Assembly: GCF_021390575.1 (NCBI RefSeq)
Contig: NZ_JAJEJQ010000001.1
Span: forward strand, 1,836,501 to 1,900,500
From: Paraburkholderia adhaesiva
GTDB taxonomy: Bacteria; Pseudomonadota; Gammaproteobacteria; Burkholderiales; Burkholderiaceae
Length of the DNA: 64,000 nt
Reading direction: 5' to 3'
Made by a program: the position numbers and the translations under genes. Below the pieces are notes generated by a model, which did no database searches, was not told the DNA's origin, and saw nothing but the letters and a program-made list of their open reading frames with translations. Below are positions 34,397 to 42,036 of the stretch, piece after piece (positions within the stretch are counted from its first letter, which is position 1; each line of letters opens with the position of its first letter).

Positions 34397-34912
34397 ATGA
34401 GCCGCACCATGCGCCGCAAGCCCCGCACGGCCGCGCAACTTGTACCGTTGCGAGAATCTTTCATCAGACAACTCTCCGTTCAGCAGCATTGCGCCGTAGC
34501 GGCGTTCCGCGACGGCAACGGCTCAATCAAGCAAATACCTATCCTTACCCGCCTTGTCTATCTGCCTTTTTTGATGGCCCGCGCCGAGCATGGACGCAAG
34601 GCCGACGCTACACCGTACCGCGCCGCCGAAACCATGCTCCAGCGTTGCTACCTGCGCGGCCAGGCCGGCCAGGGATGGCGGCTTGAAGCCGACGAGGCGA
34701 CGCATTTTGCGGGCTTGCTGGTGCGTTTCGATGCACAGCTAGCCGCGTGCCGGTCGCACGTCTACGACGAAGCCGTAGCAGCCATGATGCGCGCCGAACA
34801 CGACAGGCGCTCACCGCTTGCAGACAGTGACGCGCCGCCCGCCGATTCCGCATTCTTCGTGTCGCTTGTAGCACGCGCGCAAAGCGCCTCAGGCATGAAT
34901 CAGGCAGCTTGA
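34397..34912 (+). CDS. Hypothetical phage protein
   Basis: The 171-aa protein has a basic N-terminus (MSRTMRRKPRTAAQLVPLRESF) and is otherwise helical (RLVYLPFLMARAEHGRKADA, LEADEATHFAGLLVRFDAQLA). It follows the tiny membrane gene by six bases, so three genes form a short plus-strand unit. Its end overlaps the end of the convergent regulator gene. No family is recognised. Confidence 0.55.
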   Translation: MSRTMRRKPRTAAQLVPLRESFIRQLSVQQHCAVAAFRDGNGSIKQIPILTRLVYLPFLMARAEHGRKADATPYRAAETMLQRCYLRGQAGQGWRLEADEATHFAGLLVRFDAQLAACRSHVYDEAVAAMMRAEHDRRSPLADSDAPPADSAFFVSLVARAQSASGMNQAA

Positions 34913-35490
34913 GCGCGGGGTTCGTCGGCGACGATGCCCGCTTCGCGTAACAGCGCGTCAATGCGCGTGGTTGCATGGTCGAAGCGGCCCGGCGTTTGTC
35001 GCGTGCCGGTCAAGTCGGCTTCGATGATGGAAACATGCGTCGCGACCGTGTGACGGTCCACGCCGCAACGCTGCGCAAGGCTAACCGTTGTCTCTTTCGT
35101 GCGCGTGAGTGCGTTCGCCACGACGGCGCGGTGCAACCGTTCATTGACGGCATGGCCCGATAGCAGCGTGGAGACATGCGCGAGCGCAACGCGCATTGCG
35201 TCGGCCCATTCGGGATTGGGATAACTGCCGGAACAGCAGCGCGCGCCGCACGAACATTTGAGCGCTTGGGGCGCGTAGGCCACGACGAGCAGCGCGCGCG
35301 GCAGTGGCGCGAGCCGGTCAAGCTGGCGGCGGATGCGTGCGGCCTGTGCGGTCGCATCCGTGCCGGTCAGCGTGGCGGGCGATGGCACGCCCTGATGGAG
35401 CACGCCGAGCGAAGACATGCCGCTCCGTTCGACGGCATGGCGCAACGCATCGCGCAGCGCGGCAGCAGGACTCGAATAGACGGTTCGCAC
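34900..35490 (-). CDS. Probable late-gene regulator (Q-like position) with Cys cluster and HTH
   Basis: The product is 196 aa from GTG 35490. The frame is open to 35586, but a terminator hairpin lies in that part, so the shorter start is preferred. A Cys cluster KCSCGARCCSG (near the middle) could bind zinc. A C-terminal HTH (VSLAQRCGVDRHTVATHVSIIE) suggests DNA binding. It lies between the early minus-strand block and the late operon, the place of antiterminator Q or a late activator in lambda-like phages. The role is inferred from position. Confidence 0.5.
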   Translation of the reverse strand: MRTVYSSPAAALRDALRHAVERSGMSSLGVLHQGVPSPATLTGTDATAQAARIRRQLDRLAPLPRALLVVAYAPQALKCSCGARCCSGSYPNPEWADAMRVALAHVSTLLSGHAVNERLHRAVVANALTRTKETTVSLAQRCGVDRHTVATHVSIIEADLTGTRQTPGRFDHATTRIDALLREAGIVADEPRAQAA

Positions 35491-35520
35491 GGGGAGCGGA
35501 GAAAACGGGGGGCAGAAATG

Positions 35521-35543
35521 CAAAAACCCGCTGGCGCGGGTTT
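35521..35543 (-). terminator. Minus-strand terminator upstream of the Q-like gene
   Basis: An 8-bp stem AAACCCGC/GCGGGTTT with a four-base loop is followed by T5 on the minus strand. It would stop early leftward transcripts before the late-regulator gene. Confidence 0.7.
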
Positions 35544-35788
35544 CGGGGAGCCGGGACAGATTTTGAGCATCCCGATTGAGGCCCATATTAGCCAGTTTCT
35601 GGTGAAAGTCAAAGATTGATAAATCGAGCCAATACGCATTGTTCTGTGACTATTTTTCAGACTTATGCGATTGCCTTTTTTAAGCAGTTAGAGAACGATC
35701 AAAAGATTTGGGGCGCGCTTTGTTGGCCCTTTCGCTGTAGTCATGCAAACCCGTGCCGATGGCGCGTTCATTCTAAGGAGCATTGCAA

Positions 35789-36478
35789 ATGTCGGAACAG
35801 CAACAACGTAAGGGCGAGATGTACGCATTCGCAACCATTGGTGCGCGTACTGAGCGCGGCGGCTATGTGACCCGTGCAAGTTCTGATCTGGCCATCTGCG
35901 GGCTTGGAGTCGCACTTGTGGGAGATATCGTCACCTACCGGGATGGAAGCGAGGCGGCCATTATCGATGGCGCAGGGATACTGTTTGTCGATGATGGGAA
36001 ATGTGGGGCGCTGGTCGGCAGTCATCTGAGCAACGGCGACAAAATTGTATTTTCCCCATGGGATGATGGGAAAGACGGCGTTTTTGTTGAAGACGGCCAG
36101 CGCCCCGCAGGGTTATTCGATCCGTCCTATGTTCCGCCGCTCGTCGAGCCTGGCTACCGGTTCGCAGTGTACGGCTCCACAACGGCACGCGGTGGCGTCC
36201 TGTGCGAACCAAACGGCGAATGGAGTGTTGACGGCAAGGCTACAAAAATTGGGCTGATTGGCGACCTCGTGCAGTATTCGGATGGCTCGACTGCACGAAT
36301 CGCGAGCGGCCTTGTTCTTACCAATAATCCCGCTTACACCTCGTTCGCGTTCGTAGGTAGCGAACTGGACAATGGTGACACGATTACGGATAGTCCGCGT
36401 CGTCGAGCCGACGTGTCGCCCGAAACCTTTAGCATTGTCCGCCGTCAGACGAAAGCACTTGAAGGGGGTGCAGCATGA
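35789..36478 (+). CDS. PAAR-repeat protein (two PAAR-like domains)
   Basis: The product is 230 aa, with AAGGAG eight bases before ATG 35789. It contains two copies of a PAAR-like unit, each with a G.YVT/GGVL-type strand, VGDIVTYRDGSEAAI (about 50) or IGDLVQYSDGSTARI (about 155), and an S.L.NGD turn. PAAR proteins sharpen the VgrG tip of type VI secretion systems and carry effectors. It heads a plus-strand cassette with a second PAAR protein, a muramidase and a secreted protein, and overlaps the next gene. Confidence 0.75.
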   Translation: MSEQQQRKGEMYAFATIGARTERGGYVTRASSDLAICGLGVALVGDIVTYRDGSEAAIIDGAGILFVDDGKCGALVGSHLSNGDKIVFSPWDDGKDGVFVEDGQRPAGLFDPSYVPPLVEPGYRFAVYGSTTARGGVLCEPNGEWSVDGKATKIGLIGDLVQYSDGSTARIASGLVLTNNPAYTSFAFVGSELDNGDTITDSPRRRADVSPETFSIVRRQTKALEGGAA

Positions 36479-37002
36479 TGCGCCGTGTCGCCGTTGTCGG
36501 CGACGAATTGACTAGCAAAGGTCACATTCTTCCTTATGAGCAGGCGCACGGTTGCTCGTTTCACGGGCATAAGGCGGCGCTTATTGGCGGCGAGGCTTAC
36601 TGCGAAAAATGCAAGAGCATCGGCTGGATCGCCAAGGCGGGCGGTCCCTATCGTCCCAAATACGGAACAACGCGTGAAATCGCACTGGATGGCGATATCG
36701 TCCTTTGTCGGTGCCCGGTTCCGCCCCACATCATCGCAACGCTTTCCGGCGAGTCACGGAGTACGGATGAGAACCATGGGCTTTCAGCTCGTTCCTATCA
36801 GTCGGCTGATAACAATAGTGGTGAATTTCACGATGAAAAATTCCAATTATTGGATGGGAAGTCCGGTCAACCGCTTGGGCACGTAGAGTATGCAATTGTT
36901 CGCCAAACGGGAGCAATTGAACAGGGTGTTACTGATGCGGGCGGCTACACGCATCTTCTCTCCAGTACCCTGGAATCTGAAATGATCGACATCTATATGT
37001 AA
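36475..37002 (+). CDS. PAAR protein with C-terminal transthyretin-like extension
   Basis: The 175-aa protein has two parts. Residues 1-95 form a PAAR domain (MRRVAVVGDELTSKGHILPY, HGHKAALIGGEAYCEKC, DGDIVLCRC). Residues about 115-175 have the pattern FHDEKFQLLDGKSGQPLG, then GVTDAGGYTHLL, typical of the beta-sandwich extensions on T6SS PAAR and VgrG proteins that hold cargo. It overlaps the preceding gene and is six bases from the muramidase gene, so it is the likely carrier of that toxin. Confidence 0.75.
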   Translation: MMRRVAVVGDELTSKGHILPYEQAHGCSFHGHKAALIGGEAYCEKCKSIGWIAKAGGPYRPKYGTTREIALDGDIVLCRCPVPPHIIATLSGESRSTDENHGLSARSYQSADNNSGEFHDEKFQLLDGKSGQPLGHVEYAIVRQTGAIEQGVTDAGGYTHLLSSTLESEMIDIYM

Positions 37003-37007
37003 TTAAT

Positions 37008-37607
37008 ATGACAAAAACAATAACCTCCAGAACTGGAAAAGTGCTGAAACATGCGAAAACGCATGCAACCACACCTAAAAGCAATAGCAAACCTAAACAC
37101 GTCTATTCTGCGGATTATCAAAAGACGCGATTACAGGAAGACGAAGCTTATCTGTCAAATTCCAACGTAAAAGCCTTTATTGATGCAATTGGAGACGCTG
37201 AAGGTGGAGATTATAATTTAAAATATGGAGGGATAAAGGGAAAGGCTCATGACAAATGGGCATTTACCGATTTTTCAACCCACCCGGGTGTGGGGTATGA
37301 TGGCAAGACGACGGCGGCTGGAAGATATCAAATAAATAAAGAAACGTGGAGCGAAATAGGGGCAAAAGTTGGTCTGATTGATTTTAGTCCACACACTCAG
37401 GATATCCTTGCGGTGGAAATTCTTCGTACCATTGGAGTAATTGACACGATTCAATCGGGTGATATTAGCTCTGCGCTGTCTACCGCGTCCGGAAGGTGGG
37501 CTGCTCTCCCGCAGGGAAAAGGATTGGCTGGGCGATACAAGCAACCCTATGTAACTTATGAAAAATTCTCTTCGTCGTATCAAGGCTACGGTGGCAAAGT
37601 TAACTAG
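37008..37607 (+). CDS. Lambda-R-type muramidase, probable T6SS effector
   Basis: The 199-aa protein has a basic N-terminal extension (about 55 residues) and then a domain like the lambda R lytic transglycosylase: VKAFIDAIGDAEGG with the catalytic glutamate, FTDFSTHPG, TAAGRYQI, and IDFSPHTQDILAVE. There is no signal peptide or holin beside it. A secreted protein follows, and two PAAR genes precede it. I infer delivery by type VI secretion to cut peptidoglycan of rival cells, rather than a lysis role, since the phage has its own GH19 endolysin. The gene is AT-rich. Confidence 0.72.
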   Translation: MTKTITSRTGKVLKHAKTHATTPKSNSKPKHVYSADYQKTRLQEDEAYLSNSNVKAFIDAIGDAEGGDYNLKYGGIKGKAHDKWAFTDFSTHPGVGYDGKTTAAGRYQINKETWSEIGAKVGLIDFSPHTQDILAVEILRTIGVIDTIQSGDISSALSTASGRWAALPQGKGLAGRYKQPYVTYEKFSSSYQGYGGKVN

Positions 37608-37938
37608 AATTTCAGGTGTCGCCATTCTCTTGCTAACGGCTACAATTGCAGTGCATGCAGAAAATTTGAAAATTGGAATGAATTTTCTGCAAGCGAGGAA
37701 ATTGCTAATTCGCAATGGGTGGCATCCTGAAAAATCTCATCCTCCATATGGTGAGCGCTTGGGGGTGGAGAATCTTTTGATTAAAGAAGGGGTCACGGAA
37801 GTTGAAAATTGTGCAATGGATAGCGCTTTGTGCATTTTTCACTACAAGAAAAAAAATCGCTGCCTCGAAATTATCACTAAGGGGGAGATAGTGAAGTCAA
37901 TGGAGATAAGCAGTTTTTCTCATTCGTGCCAACCCTAA
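37558..37938 (+). CDS. Secreted protein, probable immunity to the muramidase
   Basis: The product is 126 aa from ATG 37558, overlapping the muramidase gene by 50 bases; GTG 37588 is an alternative start. A signal peptide is visible (basic n-region, VAILLLTATIAVHA, cleavage near HA|EN). The mature part of about 90 residues has three or four cysteines. A periplasmic protein directly after a peptidoglycan-cutting toxin is the standard place for an immunity protein. No family is recognised. Confidence 0.6.
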   Translation: MKNSLRRIKATVAKLTRISGVAILLLTATIAVHAENLKIGMNFLQARKLLIRNGWHPEKSHPPYGERLGVENLLIKEGVTEVENCAMDSALCIFHYKKKNRCLEIITKGEIVKSMEISSFSHSCQP

Positions 37939-38065
37939 ATCTCACCGATATTCACTTACTTTACAAATGCTCTGTGAGTCGTTCCGCTTCGGCGGGGTTT
38001 TTCATTCGAACGTAGAGCGCCTAGCTATGGCGGGCGTTGAGTAGCATATCGTTTTGGGAAGCCAA

Positions 38066-38395
38066 GTGACTAGACGGATCAGCTTATCCTTTTGCTTCTT
38101 CCTGCTAGGCTTTGCAAGCCTTTGGATTGTGGCGGCTATCGACGCACAAATGTGCAACCATTTTCCTGCGTTGTGCCGTTCTAAACCGGGCGTTTGCACA
38201 GAGATAGACCATTGTGGCCTGTCCACGGTTAAGACTATTGGCCTGTTCGCGGTCATACTAGGTCCATCTGTTGTGTTTGCTGCTAGTGCGGCGTTCGCAA
38301 GCAAGCAAAAGAGAGGGCTAACGTTCTGGATTGTCTTGGCTGTTGCACTTGCGCTCGTACATTTGATCATTATGGAAGCTATGCGGTTTTTCTAA
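38066..38395 (+). CDS. Small three-helix membrane protein
   Basis: The product is 109 aa from GTG 38066; a TTG at 38054 is an alternative. Three hydrophobic helices (SFCFFLLGFASLWIV, IGLFAVILGPSVVFAASA, FWIVLAVALALVHLII) surround a Cys-rich loop likely in the periplasm. It is flanked on both sides by GCTTCGGC-loop terminators (37984-38004 and 38423-38444), as an autonomous moron would be. Function unknown. Confidence 0.5.
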   Translation: MTRRISLSFCFFLLGFASLWIVAAIDAQMCNHFPALCRSKPGVCTEIDHCGLSTVKTIGLFAVILGPSVVFAASAAFASKQKRGLTFWIVLAVALALVHLIIMEAMRFF

Positions 38396-38422
38396 ACGCG
38401 CGCTATTATGCAACGATCTATG

Positions 38423-38514
38423 CCCCGCTTCGGCGGGGCTTTTCATTCGAGCGTCAAGCGCGCCTGTTCCGGCGCATCGTTGGCGGGCGCGAACAGTACG
38501 CCCTAGCGGTGCGC
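38423..38514 (+). repeat. 92-bp direct repeat, copy 1 (terminator plus methylase 3' end)
   Basis: 90 of 92 bases match 39269-39360. The repeat includes the strong terminator CCCCGC-TTCG-GCGGGG plus a copy of the last codons of the methyltransferase gene at 39289. A shorter, decayed copy begins at 37985. See the separate finding. Confidence 0.9.
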
Positions 38515-38577
38515 TTGGGTATGTTGGTGAATCGTACATTTTGGATAGAACCTTGGGGCCGTAAGGAATCGAAAACT

Positions 38578-39225
38578 ATGCTAAAACGCTTGCACGAATT
38601 ATTCGGCGCTAAATCGGGGAAACCTTCCTCGTCGGCGGTTAAAGCACTGGAAGAATTTTTTGGTGAATCTTTTGAGGCGTTGCAAGCGACGTTTAGCAAG
38701 CCGATTGACCCTGATGTGTTGAAGAATTTACCAACGTATCCGAAGACGGTGTCGCAGGTAGAGAGCGGCCTGAATGCGGTTGTAATTCAATACCACACTT
38801 CGATTAACGCTTATGCGCGCTGTCTTGGTACCATTTCAGAAGGGTATGAGAAAGTAGCAGTTTTGCACTATCAGAAAAACAACCTCCACTCATTCGTCAC
38901 ATACAAAGATGAGTTAGGCGGCCGGAACATCTACATTCTCACTAACTCCTTGGAAGTTGCTTATAGATTGGCCGCGTTTAATTATGGACCATTGCCGCCA
39001 TGGGAATTGTGGGCACACCTTGGTCCATTTCATTCATACCGACAAGGCCCGGAGGAATTCTGGTTTATCTATATGTGGGAGCCGTTTTGGTCGCGATTCA
39101 CCGTAGAAGAGCAGGACCAATATTTCGCCGCGCATCGCGAAAAGAATAAGGAATATATATCTGATTCCGATTGGGAGGATTGGAAGTTGCGAATCACTTT
39201 CGGCGATAAGCGACGCGGCTATTAA
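38578..39225 (+). CDS. Hypothetical soluble protein (moron)
   Basis: The product is 215 aa from ATG 38578, with AAGGA eleven bases upstream; earlier starts lie in the duplicated methylase sequence. It is mixed alpha/beta and rich in aromatics (FNYGPLPPWELWAHLGPFHSY, FWFIYMWEPFWSRF). It is AT-rich relative to the phage and is bracketed by the two 92-bp repeat copies, so it arrived as a unit. The family is not recognised. Neighbouring toxin genes allow an immunity role, but nothing in the sequence shows it. Confidence 0.6.
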   Translation: MLKRLHELFGAKSGKPSSSAVKALEEFFGESFEALQATFSKPIDPDVLKNLPTYPKTVSQVESGLNAVVIQYHTSINAYARCLGTISEGYEKVAVLHYQKNNLHSFVTYKDELGGRNIYILTNSLEVAYRLAAFNYGPLPPWELWAHLGPFHSYRQGPEEFWFIYMWEPFWSRFTVEEQDQYFAAHREKNKEYISDSDWEDWKLRITFGDKRRGY

Positions 39226-39268
39226 CCCAGCTCGCGCTTAGTTGCTTCGGCCTGTCGGAAGTGATTAG

Positions 39269-39360
39269 CCCCGCTTCGGCGGGGCTTTTCATTCGAGCGT
39301 CAAGCGCACCTGTTCCGGCGCATCGTTGGCGGGCGCGAACAGTACGCCCTGGCGGTGCGC
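39269..39360 (+). repeat. 92-bp direct repeat, copy 2 (original methylase 3' end)
   Basis: This copy contains the true 3' end of the adjacent methyltransferase (stop at 39289-39291 on the minus strand). Copy 1 at 38423-38514 differs at two positions. Confidence 0.9.
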
Positions 39361-40083
39361 ATCATTGATACGCTCGCAAGCGTTATCGAAATGCACGGGG
39401 TCCAGTTCGATGCCGACGAAGCGCCGCCCGGTTTGCAGGCACGCTACGCCCGCTGTACCACTTCCCATGAACGGATCAACCACGACGCCACCGACCGGCA
39501 CGACGCGCAGTAATGCGTGCAGCAGTTCGACCGGCTTCTGCGTGACGTGGACACGATCACGCGGCGCGGGGCACTCGTAGAAGCCCGGCAGAGCCATACC
39601 TGCAGGGTTCGCTGGCATCGCGCCCGCCGTACCCCATATCACGTACTCACACTGCGCCGTAAAGCGGCCTAGTTGCGGGCGTGCATCGGGCTTGCACCAT
39701 GGCACGATGCCGCGCCATACCCATCCGCCCGCCTGCATGTAATCGGTGGACGCGGGCAGTTGCCGCCAGTCGGTGAAAAACATGCCAACCGCGCCGGGTC
39801 TGCACGCATGCAGCGCTGCCGCTGACCAGAGCGCGGCCCAATAACAGAATGCGCGCTGGTCGCGGTTATCGCCGCTGAAATCGGGCAGATTGCGGCCTGC
39901 TGAACTGCTGCTAACGTACTTGCTGCGCGTGTCGAGTACGCGGTCGGAGCGGAACTGTCCGCCCGATGAGTAAGGCGTATCGGTAAGAACTGAGTCGAAG
40001 CCGGAGCCCTCCAGATGCGGGAGTATGGCGAGCGCATCTCCACGATATAGGGTAGCCGGGCCGATGGTGACGGGCGTGTTCAT
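39289..40083 (-). CDS. Phage DNA methyltransferase (amino-methylating)
   Basis: The 264-aa protein has catalytic motif IV TDTPY (34-38; DPPY-like) near the N-terminus, and the AdoMet-binding motif I DPFMGSGT (203-210) near the C-terminus. This is the beta-class order of adenine-N6 or cytosine-N4 methyltransferases. It probably protects phage DNA from host restriction. Target sequence unknown. The upstream nuclease-like gene begins with a duplicate of its N-terminus. Confidence 0.85.
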   Translation of the reverse strand: MNTPVTIGPATLYRGDALAILPHLEGSGFDSVLTDTPYSSGGQFRSDRVLDTRSKYVSSSSAGRNLPDFSGDNRDQRAFCYWAALWSAAALHACRPGAVGMFFTDWRQLPASTDYMQAGGWVWRGIVPWCKPDARPQLGRFTAQCEYVIWGTAGAMPANPAGMALPGFYECPAPRDRVHVTQKPVELLHALLRVVPVGGVVVDPFMGSGTAGVACLQTGRRFVGIELDPVHFDNACERINDAHRQGVLFAPANDAPEQVRLTLE

Positions 40084-40092
40084 GATTGCGCG

Positions 40093-40707
40093 CTAGAACG
40101 CCAGTGTTAGCTGTTTGTCTTCGAGATGTTCTCTCGTCTGGGAAATCTCATGCAACGCCGCGTCAAACGATAACTCTGCAAATGTCTTAGTCGTTTTCCC
40201 GTTGCGCGCGCGCCGCTCGCCAAGTTCATTCCAGCGTATGTGAATCGTCTGCCGCGAACGACTTGGCGGCAAGTAAGCGATCTTTTTAACGTCAAGCGCA
40301 ACGAGTGCCAGCATGTCAAATTCATTTTCCCCATACGTGCGCCGTCCGTGCTTTCCGGCCCGGCGCACATTCCATTGATATGCAAACGGGCGGTGTGCAT
40401 TCTGCGCGATTACTTTGGGTGCGCGCGTTGCCTTGACCTGAATTCTCACAAGCTGTCCGTGGATTTCCGCCGCCACGTCATAGGCGCAAATCTGGTCAGT
40501 AAGAAACGCCTTGTAACCGCTGAGCAACAAATCAGCACAAACGAGGTGTTCGGCAGCGTGGCCTGCAGCGAGGTCGGTAACAGGGCCGCTCACCGCTGCA
40601 ATGCATGGTGTTTCAGGTAGATCGAGGCCGGATAGCTGCGGCAGCACCGCGAGCGCGTCCGCGTTATAGAGCGTCGCCGGGCCGATGACAACGGGCGCGC
40701 TTCCCAT
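40093..40707 (-). CDS. Chimera: methylase N-terminus fused to PD-(D/E)XK nuclease-like domain
   Basis: The product is 204 aa from ATG 40707; a start at 40734 would overlap the upstream gene. Residues 6-28 (VVIGPATLYNADALAVLPQL) repeat the first residues of the methyltransferase downstream. The remainder resembles PDDEXK group-I-intron-type endonucleases: AAEHLVCADLLLSGYKAF, then Asp77 and the QVK triad (90-92). It looks like a nuclease domain inserted after a duplicated methylase start. A restriction-like or homing role is possible. Confidence 0.6.
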   Translation of the reverse strand: MGSAPVVIGPATLYNADALAVLPQLSGLDLPETPCIAAVSGPVTDLAAGHAAEHLVCADLLLSGYKAFLTDQICAYDVAAEIHGQLVRIQVKATRAPKVIAQNAHRPFAYQWNVRRAGKHGRRTYGENEFDMLALVALDVKKIAYLPPSRSRQTIHIRWNELGERRARNGKTTKTFAELSFDAALHEISQTREHLEDKQLTLAF

Positions 40708-40711
40708 CGCG

Positions 40712-41572
40712 TCAGTCTCCACAGAAGCAGTCAACGAGTCGCGTTTCGTCGCCGTCTTCGAACGAAAGCGGAATCTGGCGGGCGTAGAAAAGCGCTTCGC
40801 GTTTCAGGTCGCGATATGGTGGCCGGTCGTTACGGAACGTCGCGCCATGTTCCGCGCTTTCCTGTTCGATCCACCAATCGGCCCGCCACGGTTCCGCCAC
40901 AAGCGCGCGCACGATTTTGTGACGCGCTTTCAGAAAGCAGCAATCGCAATTGCCGAAGTCGCCTTGCGGGTCGAGCTGGAGATCGAAAGGCTGTGCGCGC
41001 CAGAATGAAAGCACGCCCGCTTTCGTGACGTTCGCACGCGCGAGCGGCAGCACGGGCACGCCGTTAGAGTTGTCCCGCGCCGGGTCCATCATGCGCGCCA
41101 CGCGTCGCGGTTCGTCGGCGCGTATTCCCATTACGCTGTCCCACTCTTCAAAGCCCTTGTCGTGCATATAGGCGCTACTGGCACGCATCTTCAGATTGAT
41201 CGTGCAAAGGCGCGCTGCCGGATTAGGGAGCATGTTTGTTGCGCGCGTGAGTGCCGCGAACGGCTCGCCATGCCGTGCGGCCGTTTCGAACGTGACAAGC
41301 TGGTAAGTGCAAAAGCGTTGCGCGCGGCCTTCGACAAAGCCCGTCCATTCGATCCACGCTACGGGCACGCGCCAGCGTTGCGCGCATTCATCCACGAACG
41401 CGAGCGTTTCTTCGCGTTCCTTGCCCGTGTTCTGGAACACGACGAAGCAATCGGCGGGCAAGCCGTCATTTGCGCACAGGATTTCATGGAGCATGTATGC
41501 GCTGGTACGGCCGCCACTGAAACAGACCTGTGCCGGGCCGTGAATAACGTAAGGCGCGAGTGCGGCAGGCAT
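40712..41572 (-). CDS. PP-loop ATPase, PAPS reductase-like phage protein
   Basis: The 286-aa protein has the PP-loop FSGGRTSAYM (18-27) of the adenine-nucleotide alpha-hydrolase superfamily, PAPS reductase type, and cysteine motifs near the C-terminus (NCDCCF, DCFCGD). Phage members of this family occur beside methylase genes and may modify nucleic acids, as DndC does in DNA phosphorothioation. No other Dnd genes are visible here. Substrate unknown. Confidence 0.75.
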   Translation of the reverse strand: MPAALAPYVIHGPAQVCFSGGRTSAYMLHEILCANDGLPADCFVVFQNTGKEREETLAFVDECAQRWRVPVAWIEWTGFVEGRAQRFCTYQLVTFETAARHGEPFAALTRATNMLPNPAARLCTINLKMRASSAYMHDKGFEEWDSVMGIRADEPRRVARMMDPARDNSNGVPVLPLARANVTKAGVLSFWRAQPFDLQLDPQGDFGNCDCCFLKARHKIVRALVAEPWRADWWIEQESAEHGATFRNDRPPYRDLKREALFYARQIPLSFEDGDETRLVDCFCGD

Positions 41573-41578
41573 GGCGCG

Positions 41579-41788
41579 TTACTCTGTGCCGAATACCTGT
41601 GCGAAGACGAGCGCGAGGTCTTCGCCCCTGACCGGCCGCCGCCCGTACCACGTTTCCGCCCGTCGCGCGCAATCATCCGCACGCGAGCGCCACGCGCCGC
41701 CGCGGCGGATCGCTTCGGCGTGAACGAGTTCGCCGAGCGTGACACCGCGCGGCACGACGCCCGCATGGGCTTTCGTTCGATCGTTCAT
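41579..41788 (-). CDS. Small hypothetical phage protein
   Basis: The 69-aa protein has GVTLGELVHAEAIRRGGAWRSR, suggesting a short helical, basic fold. Its start overlaps the stop of the upstream gene (ATGA), and it is seven bases from the PP-loop gene, so it is part of the early minus-strand operon. No family assigned. Confidence 0.55.
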   Translation of the reverse strand: MNDRTKAHAGVVPRGVTLGELVHAEAIRRGGAWRSRADDCARRAETWYGRRPVRGEDLALVFAQVFGTE

Positions 41789-42036
41789 GGTGTTTCCCGT
41801 TCATGGTCCGCGCCGGGCACGAAGCCCGGATCGGGGCGCAGCGCATCGAGCAGCGCGCCACGCGCGGTAATCGCGATGATTCGCAGCGCTTCGGCGCGGT
41901 CGTGCGAATGCGCGTGCGTTTCGGCGGTCGCGCGTATCGTGTCGAGCGCCTGATGTGCCCGTGCCAGGTTGTACAGTGCGGCGGCGCGTGCGTCCTCAGC
42001 TTCGCGGATGCGCTGTTCGCGATGGCGCGCGTTCAT
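41785..42036 (-). CDS. Small helical hypothetical phage protein
   Basis: The 83-aa protein is strongly helical and probably coiled coil in its first half (REQRIREAEDARAAALYNLA). It overlaps both its neighbours by four bases (ATGA), so it is translationally coupled within the operon. No family recognised. Confidence 0.55.
   Translation of the reverse strand: MNARHREQRIREAEDARAAALYNLARAHQALDTIRATAETHAHSHDRAEALRIIAITARGALLDALRPDPGFVPGADHERETP

Noticed and set aside
35493-35586. Longer N-terminus for the Q-like protein
   Set aside because: This part contains a terminator hairpin with a T-run and has no SD, so the GTG at 35490 or a later start is more plausible.
37008-37607. Muramidase as the phage lysis enzyme
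   Set aside because: No holin neighbours, opposite strand to the late genes, PAAR genes directly upstream, and a complete GH19 lysis cassette exists at 6612-7921.
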